DNA from: Silurus meridionalis
Lineage: Eukaryota > Chordata > Actinopteri > Siluriformes > Siluridae
Assembly (NCBI RefSeq): GCF_014805685.1
Contig: NC_060886.1
Span: 26,995,652-27,059,651 of the forward strand
Reading direction: 5' to 3'
DNA: 64,000 bases
The notes beneath the pieces are model-generated. The model worked only from the letters and a program-made list of their open reading frames with translations. It was not told the origin of the DNA and ran no database searches. Made by a program: the position numbers and the translations under genes. This document shows, piece by piece, positions 45,451-58,606 of the stretch (within the stretch, counting starts at the first letter, position 1; each line of letters begins with the position of its first letter).

Positions 45451-45952
45451 TAACACTATTCCAATCGTATCCCCATGTTCGTAATACCTCATTCATGATC
45501 TGAGAAGTGCATTATGACAAAATGACAAAATATTGTATTCCAATTTTTTGGAATGTAATTGTTACAGCAGAGTATCGTTAGGTTGAAAATGTTCTCTTTC
45601 CTGAGTCAAAAGAGCACCAACACTGTAGTCTGAGGTGTCACAGGAAAGTATCATGCTGTGATTGGGAAAAAAATAACGAAAGAGTAGGACTGTCTACTAT
45701 TGTTCATTTGACCTTATCGAAACTTTCTTGTGCACGAACTTAATGTACCAGGCACTTAGACCCAGAAAATAATTTAGTGATGCTGCATCAGTAGAAGGGG
45801 GTGCATTTGTACTAGCAGTAGTATAAGCATCATCTGGGTACAGGCCATCTGTTGGGAGTTTGTATCCAAGAAAGCTAACAGTCGTTAAGTTGAATTTGCA
45901 TTTATCTGCGTTCGAATTTAGACCAGCTTCACTAATCCTTTTTAGAACAGCC

Positions 45953-46342
45953 TTAAGGTTTGTATTGTGACTGGCTTCTGAAGAACCAAGGAAAATCACA
46001 TCCTCCAAGTAACAACTTTACACCATCAAATCCTTTTAAGATCACGATCATAATGCGTTGAAAAGCAGAAGGTGCTGATCGCAGTCCATAGGGTACTCTA
46101 CAGAACTGGTATAGTCCTTCTTCATTAATAAACCCGGTCAGTCCTCTGCTGTCTTCATGTAACAGCACTTGGTAGTATGCATTTTTAATGTCAAGAGAAG
46201 AAACCATCACTGATCCATGCATCTTAGACAATATATCAAGAACGTACTTCTGAAATATCTTTTCCCATGCGTTAAAGGAAAGTTTTGGTTCACCTGGACA
46301 TTGCAGGAACCCTATTGGTGGTTGTAGGGAGAGCAGGGCCAT
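45953..46342 (-). pseudogene. Gypsy gag-RT deletion chimera (copy 2)
   Basis: A 129-codon frame with the same in-frame gag to RT junction as 17119-17499, so the deletion predates the segmental duplication. A frame change at the catalytic box separates it from the downstream RT frame at 45697-46008. Confidence 0.75.
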
Positions 46343-46373
46343 CCTAATATCCTCGTTGCCACTTGTTATGTTG

Positions 46374-46549
46374 AAGGAGGATTAGAAAATTAAACAGGCA
46401 GGACACAAGCTGTAGCGTAGTATCTCCATTCTTCTTTACTTAGCTCACATTAGCACGGGATTTTTTTTCGATGACACCCCTGTACATCCATTAACATGCA
46501 TATGCCACCTAGACATAAATGGTAATAACAATTCAATAGTCAGAGAACA
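46374..46549 (-). repeat. Gypsy LTR (copy 2)
   Basis: Duplicate of 17521-17709, slightly shorter, with the same TGTTATG and GAGAACA ends. Confidence 0.6.
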
Positions 46550-46559
46550 CCACTTTAGG

Positions 46560-46875
46560 TCGAAGGCAAAGGGGGCCAGGAGTAGCAATGTGGTCCAGGT
46601 TGTAGAACCGGACAAAGAACAACAGGGCGTACCAGCCCATAGCATTGCAGATGTCTTGGAAGGGTACTCCAGAGGAGCAAGACTTAAAGGTTGTCACACT
46701 CGGGGTCGAGCAGTTTCTCCTGGTCTGGGGCTTGTAATGGAGGAGGGTAGAAAGCTTGTAACCTCACAGGTTGTGGAACGACCAAGGGCACCTTGGGGAT
46801 GTAGTCCGTTCTAGGGTACAAAAAGGCACTGGCCTGCAGATGTCTGACTCTCTTGAGAGAGCAAATGTCAAACAA
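46560..46875 (-). pseudogene. DIRS-like tyrosine recombinase fragment (copy 2)
   Basis: Two minus-strand frames. 46684-46875 gives DICSLKRVRHLQASAF and YIPKVPLVVPQPVRLQAF; 46560-46690 gives SGVPFQDICNAMGW and FFVRFYNLDHIATPGP. These are the core and C-terminus of the tyrosine recombinase of fish DIRS-type retroelements, including the FYNLD tyrosine expected to be catalytic. A deletion joins the two parts, removing the middle with the HxxR box. No DIRS RT is present nearby. Confidence 0.65.
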
Positions 46876-46904
46876 GAATGCTGTCTTGAAAGAAAGGTAA
46901 ATAT

Positions 46905-47450
46905 GCGGATAACAAATCAGAATTTCATACCGGTTCGGTCAAGGCCTGGGTTAACAACAACCGACACAGGTATTGTTAGCCAACAGGGTACCAGTGGAAA
47001 TTGGGTTACTGTTGATTGAAGGAGGAGAAGAAGTGAAGGAAAACTTCTACAGAAATGGCAGGAAAAGAAGAAGTGTAGGAGAATGGATGTTCTGGTTGGT
47101 ACTTTAAATGTTGGTACTATTACCAGTAAAGGGAGAGAGGTAGCTGATATGATGGAGAGGAGAAAGGTAGATATGTTGTGTGTTCAGGAAACCAAGTGCA
47201 AAGTGAGTAAGGCCAGGAACATTGGAGGGGGGTTTACAGTGTTCTATCATGGTGTGGATGGAAAGAGAAATGGTGTAGAGATGATTCTGAAGGAAGAGTA
47301 TAGTAAGACTGTAGTGGAGGTGAAGAGAGTTTCTGTTAAGAATTTTGTTGGTGTGTAAGAGGCAGATGTAGAGGACAGGGGGGTATGGAGAAGGATGAGC
47401 CACTGTGGCGACCCCTAATTGGAGAAGTCGAAAGAAGAAGAAAAAGATTA
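46905..47450 (+). mobile_element. Mini-RTE, internally deleted (copy 2, with 5' region)
   Basis: Duplicate of 17858-18222 but with the RTE 5' untranslated region still present (46905-47082, containing GGTACCAGTGGAAATTGGG). It retains both natural ends of an RTE element around a deletion of almost the whole ORF. Confidence 0.78.
47083..47358 (+). pseudogene. Mini-RTE endonuclease fragment (copy 2)
   Basis: True ATG start (MDVLVGTLNVGTITSKGREV, then VQETKCK). The frame runs to a TAA at the deletion junction; the same TAA occurs in the RTE 3' pieces at 15359-15561 and 44869-45067. About 80 endonuclease N-terminal residues, lacking most of the active-site residues. Confidence 0.75.
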
Positions 47451-48425
47451 GTTATTTCTTTGGCATTCCTTTAGGTTCATTTTATATTATTAATTATTGT
47501 ATCAGATTTCACATTCAGTTGTATTTCTTTTTGTATTACTTTTTGATATTTGTACCACTCAGTATAACCAAAGAAGAATGCACTCAGTATTTCCACATTA
47601 AAGCCTAATGTGTGCTAGTGGGTGAAAGCATAAGTTTCATTCATGGTCAGTAGTTCCCCTGGCAGCCTTATAGGGAGTTCCATTTCCAACACAATGAGTT
47701 TCGGTTCGGGCAAATACAGGCCTGATTTTTTGTTTTAAATTATAAAGATAAAAGGGCTTTGCCGCCATAAAATCATTAGAAGGAGAAAGTACCGTACCTT
47801 TTGGAAATAATGGTGGCAGATGATGCACCCTATTATGCAAGATGAGTCAAGACGTCATGCGGTCTTTTTTGGTTTAACCACATAAGCAGCAGATGTGTAT
47901 CAATATCCTAGTCTGACACTTACTGACATTCTCTGATATATTCCATACATGACTTCTGACTGAATTTTGCACAGTGCATGTTGCAGCTGCACATGCCTAT
48001 TCTCGCTCTAATTATTTGGACACTGTGCACAATGCACCTGCCACTCACCAATAAACTCACCTAACTATTACTATTAAACCGACTTTTCTACTATAATTGC
48101 TGTTATTATTATTTTTTATTATTTATAATTATATTTATATTTATTATCATTATATTATAAACCTAAGTAGCTAAATTTCTCAACACCCACTGCCTCAAGT
48201 TTCTGCACTAGAAATAAACAAAAGCATTTACTACACATTAGATAAACCCACTGAATTATTAGATACATTAGTTCTGTATGAAGCAATTTTATTATTTGGT
48301 CACTTAATGGAGTGCAATGAAAGAAAATAAGCAGAAAATGTAGTTTTTTAAATCTTCATAAAGATTAAAAACAAAAACCTACATAAAAAGAAAAGTAAAA
48401 AAACATTACCATATCTTGCAGTTTA
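47451..48425. other. No recognised element (duplicate of 18223-19147)
   Basis: Near-identical to copy 1, with a 67-codon minus ORF at 47637-47840 that I cannot identify. A local difference at 48320-48420 adds sequence absent from copy 1. Confidence 0.4.
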
Positions 48426-48628
48426 CAGGTAGTCGTCGACTTACAACCTATGCAACTTACGACCATTCAACTTTACGACCACAATCGTTAGCCGTGCACG
48501 TTATTTTTTTTTACCAGCTTCCGGCATAATTTCACAGTACTGTACATATAGCCTACTCTACTTACGACCAAATCGTGTTACGACCGATTTGTCGGTTCCA
48601 ATTGTGGTCGTAAGTCGACTACTACCTG
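48426..48628. mobile_element. TA-flanked MITE, CAGGTAGTCGTCGAC ends (copy 2)
   Basis: Duplicate of 19148-19350, still flanked by TA on both sides. Confidence 0.8.
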
Positions 48629-48630
48629 TA

Positions 48631-49195
48631 TATGATCAAAGTAGAAATAATTAGAAATTATTTGATATTAAAAATATTATTTTAGAAATAATTCTAAAAA
48701 TAACTATACACACATTCATCAATTGAACAACAAACCGTAAATCAAGAGAAAAATAAACAAATTATCAAGTTTACACTAAAATTCCTTAACCGATTAGTAT
48801 TTATTATTATTATAAAACTTTTTCCCGAAGAGCTGATAAATCATACCTCTCATCGCTATCACATTCGGCAAAAGAGAGAGGGCGCATGGAAATCACGCAG
48901 CTCTACCTTCGCGCTTACACGTGAAATCTTGCCTGAAAGCACTTCATATTTTACACGTGACCGTGCATCACTCATGCAAATGCCAATACAAATTTCAAAA
49001 TAAAGAAAGAAAAACCACACCTTAATACCTTACTGATCAATCGTTACTCCAATAATCTATTGTGACACCATTACACTTGCCACATTTGGCAACCACCATT
49101 TAGTGCAAACTAACAACATAGAACAAAGATGTGTGTCTTTCATTTCTGTCGAACAGAATGTAAAAAAAAAATAATCAACTCATACAGAAAGGATA
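48631..49195. repeat. Unclassified repeated segment (copy 2)
   Basis: Duplicate of 19353-19944, with small deletions (for example ATGACGTCAGCTC reads ATCACGCAGCTC here). Confidence 0.5.
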
Positions 49196-49204
49196 CAGGA
49201 AAAT

Positions 49205-49865
49205 ACAGAAATGGGATGTGTGACATATCAATGGACTCAGCCCAGCATAGAGAGTTGCACTGTGGGTGGTATTGTGACGTCACGTGATGTCACCTCAAGC
49301 CATGCCCACACCATTAGCCCAAATAGGCAAAAAAACTAACACGCTCGGAAACGGGCGTGCGATAAGTCAAAACACTCGGCACTGGTGGGGTTGTTGAACC
49401 CCGGGTGAAATTTTGCCGTCACGTGACGTCATAGACCATGCCCACCGCGCAAACATATTAGCTTACCGCGTCTGGTGCATCAAACCGCTCGGCACAGTCC
49501 TGGGAATCTCCGGCGGAGTGCCGTTTTGACACCACACCACGTTTTGCCACCTGACGCCACGTGGGTGGGAACGTGAAAAAAACGAAAAATGGCAAAACCC
49601 CAGCAACACGGGAGTGTGACACATCTAATCACTCGGCACGGCGAGGAGAGTGGGACGCCGGGTCGTGTGATGACGTGACCTGACGTCACTGGCCCCGCCC
49701 CTCTAAATAAAATGGCAAAAACAGGCGTGTGAGGTATCGAAACGCTCGTCTCTCAGAGTACGGTTGCGTCTCGTTGTCGGCACTAAAAACAATAGGCCGG
49801 GGTGTGGACTTTTGCACCAGCACGCACTACTCACATTTTCTTCAGGAAATGTCACATTCTAGTTC
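49205..49865 (+). repeat. GC-rich CRE/E-box tandem repeat (copy 2)
   Basis: Duplicate of 19945-20570. The first unit reads GTGACGTCACGTGATGTCAC, intermediate between the perfect palindrome at 31699 and the more decayed form in copy 1. Confidence 0.7.
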
Positions 49866-50940
<1,075 letters not shown>

Positions 50941-52593
50941 ATTTCTGATAATGATTATGAAATATGTTCATAATAGCTATTAATGATTTATGAAAAGAGG
51001 CATATTTGTTGTCACAGCATGATTTGTCATGTCACGTCTTTATTCCTGTATGGAACTTGTTAACGGTTTTACATAAAATTATGTTTATGAATATAAAAAC
51101 TTAGATTTTCATATTACCTATTATACAAACAAGTCATATTTTAGTCAAAACAAGATTTTTATGCCATTTCATTGTTCACTTATTGCATGAAATAATGCTT
51201 CTGAATATGAAAATATGAAATTTCATAATCATAATTTCGAGAAACTGTTAAAAACTGTAAAAAGTGAAAAATCAGGTGTGGAAAGTCATGTGAACAAAAA
51301 GGTCATATTGTAACGAAAATAAGATCATATTTTTGCAAAAATAGATATAATAGTTATTATAAAAATATGAATTAACATTGCTATCATAATTTTCATAAAA
51401 TTCTGATAGTTATTCATGAAAATGTATATTTTTATAATAACTATTATTGTTTCTTAATAAAATGGCATATTATTTGTCAAAACATGGTCATGTCACAATT
51501 TTTGTTTTTCAATGCATTTATTCCAACATTTCTTTTTTTTTTTAATTTCTGATAATGATTATGAAATATGTTCATAATAGCTATTAATGATTTATGAAAA
51601 GAGGCATATTTGTTGTCACAGCATGATTTGTCATGTCACGTCTTTATTCCTGTATGGAACTTGTTAACGGTTTTACATAAAATTATGTTTATGAATATAA
51701 AAACTTAGATTTTCATATTACCTATTATACAAACAAGTCATATTTTAGTCAAAACAAGATTTTTATGCCATTTCATTGTTCACTTATTGCATGAAATAAT
51801 GCTTCTGAATATGAAAATATGAAATTTCATAATCATAATTTAGAAACTGTTAAAAACTGTAAAAGTGAAAAATCAGGTGTGGAAAGTCATGTGAACAAAA
51901 GGTCATATTGTAACGAAAATAAGATCATATTTTGCAAAAATAGATATAATAGTTATTATAAAATATGAATTAACATTGCTATCATAATTTTCATAAAATT
52001 CTGATAGTTATTCATGAAAATGTATATTTTTATAATAACTATTATTGTTTCTTAATAAAATGGCATATTATTTGTCAAAACATGGTCATGTCACAATTTT
52101 TGTTTTCAATGCATTTATTCCAACATTTCTTTTTTTTAATTTCTGATAATGATTATGAAATATGTTCATAATAGCTATTAATGATTTATGAAAAGAGGCA
52201 TATTTGTTGTCACAGCATGATTTGTCATGTCACGTCTTTATTCCTGTATGGAACTTGTTAACGGTTTTACATAAAATTATGTTTATGAATATAAAAACTT
52301 AGATTTTCATATTACCTATTATACAAACAAGTCATATTTTAGTCAAAACAAGATTTTTATGCCATTTCATTGTTCACTTATTGCATGAAATAATGCTTCT
52401 GAATATGAAAATATGAAATTTCATAATCATAATTTCGAGAAACTGTTAAAAACTGTAAAAGTGAAAAATCAGGTGTGGAAAGTCATGTGAACAAAAGGTC
52501 ATATTGTAACGAAAATAAGATCATATTTTGCAAAAATAGATATAATAGTTATTATAAAATATGAATTAACATTGCTATCATAATTTTCATAAA
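50941..52593 (-). repeat. 600 bp tandem expansion of AT-rich sequence
   Basis: Direct copies start at 50941, 51545 and 52139 (the last one partial), each beginning ATTTCTGATAATGATTATG. All match the segment at 50128-50740. The last copies differ mainly by one-base losses in runs of A or T. Nothing equivalent exists in copy 1, where (AT)n is followed by other L2-flanking sequence. Confidence 0.88.
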
Positions 52594-53004
52594 CCAGATA
52601 ATTCCAGAGGTAATTGAACCTGTTTTAAAATTAATAAAATGAACAACCCGGACTCAACACACTCATACTCACTTCACACACCCATGTCGTCAGTAAAACT
52701 CACATTACAGCACTTTATTACCATAAACAACAGGTTTACTGGCGGAGCTATTTTTTATTTTGTATTTTGTGTTTTGTGTATTTGTCTTGCACTGTCTTGT
52801 GTTGTCTTTGCACAATTTGCACCAGGTTACACACATGCACTTTATGTGGCGAGGACACTTACTAGTCCTTAGCCCTGTGTTTCTGTTTGTCATGATTGTT
52901 GTTGTATGTAGCACCAGCGTTCAGGAGGAACGTTGTTTCATTTCACTGTGTAATTCGTCAGCTATAAATGGTTGAAATGACAATAAAAGCTTATTGACTT
53001 GACT

Positions 53005-53251
53005 TCTTGAGGTTCCCTGGTGGTCTAGTGGTTAGGATGTGACGCTCTCACCGCTGCGGCCCGGGTTCGATCCCCAGTCAGGGAACCAACCCCAGCCATT
53101 AAGGTTGCACAAGCCTTAGTGCCGGTCCCAAGCCCGGATAAATGGGGAGGGTTGCGTTAGGAAGGGCATCCAGCGTAAAAACATGTGCCAACTCAAACAT
53201 GCGGATGGTTCGCTGTGGCGACCCCTAATGGGAGAAGCCGAAAGAAAGTTT
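53005..53251 (+). mobile_element. tRNA-Glu-derived SINE (copy 2)
   Basis: Same insertion as 22487-22710 with the same TGACTTGACT duplication (52995-53004, 53252-53261), but with a complete 3' tail: GCTGTGGCGACCCCTAATGG, GAGAAGCCGAAAGAAAG. This tail equals the RTE LINE 3' end. Confidence 0.9.
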
Positions 53252-53264
53252 TGACTTGACTATG

Positions 53265-54770
53265 TACCTAAATTCTTCAAACTGGCAATTATCATCCCTC
53301 TAATTAAAAAACCTTTCCTTGCAGCTGTCCAACTTCAGGCCAATATCAAAACCCCCCTTGATATGCCAAAATTCTAGAAAAGGTTGTAGAATAGCAGTTA
53401 TGCTCACATCTACATAGGAATAACATTTTTGAAATGTATCAGTCAGGATTTAGACCTCATCATAGCACAGAGATGGTGGTAAATGGCCTGTTATTGGCCT
53501 CTGATCAGAGTTTTGTCTCTTTACTTGTTTGCTCGACCTTAGTTCAGCTTTTGACACCACTAAACTGCTTGCTAGGCATGAGAACGTTGTTGGAATAAAG
53601 GGAACAGCTCTCTTCTGGCTTAGGTCTTATTTGACTGATCATTATCAGTTTATTGATGTAAAGGTGAGTTCTCCACACTCCCTGAGGTAATGTTTAGTGT
53701 TTTGCAAGGATCTGTCTTAGGCCCACTGCTTTTTTCTTTGTATATGCTGCCTCTGGGTGAAATTATACATAAACATGGTATTCGCTTCCTTTGCTATGCT
53801 GATAATAAGAGTTATATTTATATTAAGTTTGTAATCTTGTGTACCAGTGTAGATTTATTCATTACTAGAGACTCAAAGCACTTTTGTACGTCGCTCTGGA
53901 TAAGGGCGTCTGCTAAACGCCGCAAATGTAAATGTAAATGTAAATGATACACAGCTGTATATTTCAGCAAGGCCAGATGAGAGAGAGCAGCTTAACAATG
54001 TTAAGGAATGTGTAAAGGACTTTACACAGTGGATGCTTGATAACTATTTTCTGCTCAACTCAGATAAGACAGAAGTACTTTAACTAGGACCACATGCAGC
54101 TAGAAGTAAACTTTCCGATTACGTAGCATCTCTGAATGGTGTTTCTATCTCAGTGTGTACAGCAGTCAAAAACCTTGGTGTGATTATTGACCCTAGCCTT
54201 TCCGTTGAGGCTTACATGAATAATATTCCCAGGATGGCCTTCTTTCTCGTTAGAAATATGATGTAGTTACAGGATGCAGAAAAACTAGTTCATGCTTTTG
54301 TTACATCTAGATTAAACTACTGTAATGCTTTACTGTCTGGATGTTCAAGTAAGTGCATAAATAAGCTTCAGTTAGTTTAGAATGCAGCAGCAAGAGTCCT
54401 CACTAGATCTAGAAAATATGACCACATCACCCCTGTTTTAATCAGTCTACACTGGCTCCCAAATAAAACTCGCATTGATTATAAAACACTACTACTGACG
54501 TATAAAGCACTAAAGGGTCTCACGCTGCAGTGTCTGAGTGAACTTCTGTACCAATATGATCATCCACACCTACTTAGATCAAAAGGTGCAGGATATTTGT
54601 TGGTACTTCAAATGATGAAGAGTACAGCAGGGGGCAGATCTTTCCCTTATAAAGCCCCACAGTTATGGAACAGCCTTCCAATCAGTGTTCGGGAGTCAGA
54701 CACAGTCTCAGTGTTCAAGTCAAGGTTTAAATTGTATTTATTTAGTCAAGTCTTTCATCAGTAGATTTTT
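53265..54770 (+). pseudogene. L2 reverse transcriptase, broken (copy 2)
   Basis: Duplicate of 22725-24225, with the same insertion at the YADD box and a further deletion near 54258 that removes several codons before the MMxLQDAEKLVHAF region. Confidence 0.82.
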
Positions 54771-55735
54771 CTTAGGTAAAGGAGCAGATCTGGAGGGATC
54801 ATGGATAAAGAGTGTTTGGTGAACTGGGATATTTGTTAGCTGTCATCCCCTCACATTTACTCAGGTTTGTTGACGGTGTTGTGGTGGGCCTTCTCTTACC
54901 TTCTGGTTCTCTCTTTTCAGCTATGCTGCCATAGCGACTCTCTCTCTCGCTCTCGTGCTCTTTTTCTCTCTCTCTTTTAGCTATGCTGCCATAGCGACTC
55001 TCTCTCTCTCTCTTTCTCTCATTCTCTCTCTATCTCACACTCTGTGTGTCAAGTTAAACATGCTCCTAAGGTTCCAGTGACCACTGTTCCTGTTCCTGCC
55101 CTTCTTCCCTAGGCAGATCTTCCCACTTTGTCCAGGCCTGCCTCTGGATAGTGTTCTCTTCTTTGGAGGCCATATGGGGAATGTTTCTCAGCAACGCCTT
55201 GGGTGGTTCCATGAAATTCCGGAGTAAGAACGGGAGCTTTGAGAATGGATTTGAACTGTAGTTAATGTCAACAGTCTGCTACATTGATTCAGGACTACAG
55301 TTTGCTTCTGATCACCATCACTGTACCCCGCAACCTCGTATATCTGCAATAAATGGAGATTCGGTGCAACCCAGATGAGGATGGGTTCCTTCTTGAGTCT
55401 GATTCCTCTGAAGGTTTCTTTCTTATGCCATCTCGAGGAGTTTTTCCATGCCACAGTCACCACCGGCTCGTTCATCAGGAACAAACATACACTTTACAAA
55501 GAACATGTTCATTTTTTATCACCACATTATCTGTGCCACTGCTTTTTTCTTTGTATATGCTGCCTCTGGGTGAAATTATACATAAACATGGTATTCGCTT
55601 CCATTGCTATGCTGCTGATGATAAGAGTTATATTTATATTAAGTTTATTATTATTAATTATTATTATTAATTTATATTAAGTACCATTGTTAAAAGTGTT
55701 ATACAAATAAAAATAAATCGAATTGAATGGAATAT

Positions 55736-56689
55736 TTGACAATTAATTGCAGGTTGTTTCAATTCTATCGTTAAATGTCTATGTAGCTCATTAAAGCAAC
55801 ATAATTAATTATTTTAAAGCAACATAAAATATAAGGCTTTAGATCTGTAAATATTAAATGAAATTACACAAACTGTTAACAATCAGTTATGCAACTTGCA
55901 GTTAATATCCTACCAACTTAATAAACACCTTAAAGACCATGCAAAAAAAATTGTTTATTCTGGACACAGAATTTCAAAGGGTTTTTTTTGCCAATAAAAC
56001 AACATTTTGGCACAGATGAGATTAGACACATTTACATATTTTTTAACAGTAATAATCAAGCTTTTTCAAGATTGAAAAAAAACCCCACTGTTTCTTCAAC
56101 ATTTACTTTTAAACAATGCAAGAAAACCAAAATATTGACATACAATATGGAACGACATGAGTAAGGCATGTACTGTAAGGTAAGTACATGTATATTTCTT
56201 TGACATACTTTCAGTTCTTTAACAGTAACACTGTTGAATCTGTAATTGGTTAACTTTGCTACTAATAAAAATTAAAATAACTACTCTCAAAAAGTATTAC
56301 AATATAGGATTACAATATGTCATTTCTATTTTTCTTTGTGTAGTGGGTTCGCTCTGTGTTGTGTGCGTTTTTAAATAAAAAGACTCCACACGTTTGTACA
56401 ATTGTCAAATGGTTTACTTCCAGCTTCTGTGTTCTCTCATCACTCTCATCGCTGTTTTGAAACAACAGACACCATCTCATTATAAATGAAGACTCTCCGG
56501 TCTAGCCGTGCCTCTCATCGCTATCACATTCGGCCAAAGAGAGCACCATACATTGACAATTAATATACTATAATAAAAATTCTTCTTATTAAAAATAAAA
56601 TGCATCTTTAATCAATCAAATTTATAGCAATGAAATTGTTCTTTTAACTCAACTCACTTAAAGGATGCCACACGTGTAATGGCGGCCAT
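55736..56689. other. No recognised feature; contains empty retroviral target site
   Basis: Corresponds to 25166-25706 plus 29078 onward. GCTAC at 56258-56262 is the uninterrupted target of the retroviral element. After 56416 the sequence has no counterpart in copy 1. Confidence 0.6.
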
Positions 56690-57210
56690 TACCCGAAATA
56701 ATTCTAAAAATAACTATACACATTACAGCATTCATCAATTGAACTACTAACAGTAAATCAAGAGAAATAAACAAACAATATAAATAAACAAATAATCTAT
56801 TATATAAATAAACAAATAATCAAGTTTAATAATCAAGTTTAAACAAAAATTCCTTAACCGATTAGTATTTCTTATTATTCTAAAACTTTTTGCCGAAGAG
56901 ATGATAAATCATACCTCTCATCGCTATCACATTAGGCAAAAGAGAGAGGGCGCACGGAAATGACGTCAGCTCTACCTTTGCACCTGAAAGCTTGCATGAA
57001 AGCACTTCATATTCTACCTGTCACCACCTGACCGTGCATCACTCATGCAATCGCCAATACAAATTTCAAAATAAATAAGGAAAACCCACACCTTAATCAA
57101 TCGTAACTCCAATAATCTAGTGTGATACCATTACACTTGCCACATTTTGCAACCACCATTTAGTGCAAACTAACAGCATAGAACAAAGATGTGTGTCTTT
57201 CTGTCAAACA
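56690..57210. repeat. Unclassified repeated segment (third locus)
   Basis: Another copy of the 19353-19944 repeat (TCATACCTCTCATCGCTATC, GAGAGAGGGCGC, CACCATTTAGTGCAAACTAA). It is absent from copy 1 at this position. Confidence 0.6.
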
Positions 57211-57232
57211 GAATGTAAAATAGCAACATCTT

Positions 57233-57540
57233 TTAACCATGTAAATGATGCAGCTCGTTCTTCAGAGAAATCATTTTTGGAGAACGTTTGCTACTGTCTA
57301 GCTCCAGTAGAATCTTCTGGAAAAATCCAAACGTGTAGCGTAGTTCTTTTCGGTGACAGATTAATTGCATATATTAGGCCTAGTAGCAAAACACAGGCCT
57401 TTGCTACACCTGATAACCCTGTCAAGACCTCCGTACCTTCCAGCACTATCAGTCTCTAAGGGGATGTTTCTGGAGCCATCTTTTGTGATGATCCTTACAT
57501 GTTGTGGCAGTTCCTGCTAGTATATGTCCCCATTAAGATC
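57233..57540 (-). pseudogene. C-terminal fragment of a multicopy fish protein family (copy 2)
   Basis: Longer version of 29240-29499. After the two-base loss the frame continues as ELRYTFGFFQKILLELDSSK, then MISLKNELHHLHG and a stop at 57233-57235. The end pattern (YTFE-FQK, LELD, LKN-L) matches an uncharacterised fish family known to me only by pattern. It may be mobile-element-derived. Confidence 0.4.
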
Positions 57541-57705
57541 CTTAAATAAAATAAAAGCATTCCAAATTATGGACAAGTCATGATTTTTCATTTCAAACAA
57601 TGCTTTAAAACAACAATACAACAATGTCTATTTATTTTTAATTTTAATTTGAGAAATAAAACATTTACATCTCTTCAACATAATTAGTAGTGCGTGCGGC
57701 TATTA

Positions 57706-58190
57706 CAGTGGAACCCCGTTGTACGAGCATAATTCGTTCTTGAAAATTGCTCGTAGGTCCATTTGCTCGTATGTTCGAATGAATTTTCCCCATAGGAATG
57801 AATGTAAAAGTGATTTAATCCGTTCCGAGATGTCATTCGATCGCTTATTTCTGCACTTAAAAAGTATTTGTAGCCTATTTTTAAAAACAAATACATCGCC
57901 AATTACCGTAATATAAACACAATTTAACACTTTTTCTCATGTGGTAGTGGTTGATTGCGAGTGTGAGACGCGCACCACGCTCGTAACCTTCTCGGTTTCC
58001 ATGGTAATTCTATTTACTTTCGTTTTCACAGCACCATCACTGATTTTCTTGGGAGATGTTTTTCAAGCTTTCTAGTGAAATAAAAATATAAAACTAAAAA
58101 AAGTTACTGTGGGAGCCACTTTTATTTGTTTTTTTTGTGTCGTCTGCTTAGTGCCCCATGCAGCACGTCTCTGGCGCACAAACAGACACA

Positions 58191-58240
<50 letters not shown>

Positions 58241-58606
58241 CTCCTACTTAAATGCACCCTCCGATCACTTGAAAAGAGAGAACAATTATTAGGTCATATT
58301 AACTTCAGGTAAGGCAATCCCCTGCCTATCTGCTCCCGGACCCTCCCTCCATTCACAAACTGCCGCTCGGACACGCCCCCGCTGCCACAGTTTCGTTTTT
58401 GCTGCACTGAACAATGAGAGCGACTGAGTGATACGTCATCAACTAAGCGATTGATGCGACCCTCCGCCAAAAACGGGGAACCGGCAGCGTGGGTTTGCTC
58501 GTGCCTTCGAAATTTGCTCGTGAAACAGGGTAAAATTTTGCGAGCGAGTTTGCTCGTATCTCCGTTTGCTCGTACTATAGGTTGCTCGTACAACGGGGTT
58601 TCACTG
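57706..58606. mobile_element. Mariner-like MITE (second copy)
   Basis: Same family as 2006-2643, with TA on both sides (57704-57705, 58607-58608). The right end holds four copies of TTGCTCGTA or close variants. It contains a (CA)n tract at 58192-58238 and sequence not in the first copy. It is absent from copy 1 of the duplication. Confidence 0.78.
58192..58238. repeat. (CA)n microsatellite
   Basis: About 23 CA units inside the MITE at 57706-58606. Confidence 0.95.

Larger units (their letters stand above)
45465..46549 (-). mobile_element. Gypsy-type LTR retrotransposon, internally deleted (copy 2)
   Basis: Duplicate of 16650-17709. It is better preserved around the RT YxDD-equivalent region (frame 45697-46008: EDVIFLGSSEASHNTNL, CKFNLTTVSFLGYKL), including the 21 bp missing in copy 1. 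The LTR is at 46374-46549. Confidence 0.8.
52594..55735 (+). mobile_element. L2-type LINE with nested insertions (copy 2)
   Basis: Duplicate of the L2 composite starting at the equivalent of about 22068 (CAGATAATTCCAGAGG). It has the same LINE 3' end, SINE, tail element and re-inserted RT piece, plus extra TTA repeats near 55650. The part of L2 before this point in copy 1 is missing here. Confidence 0.8.
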
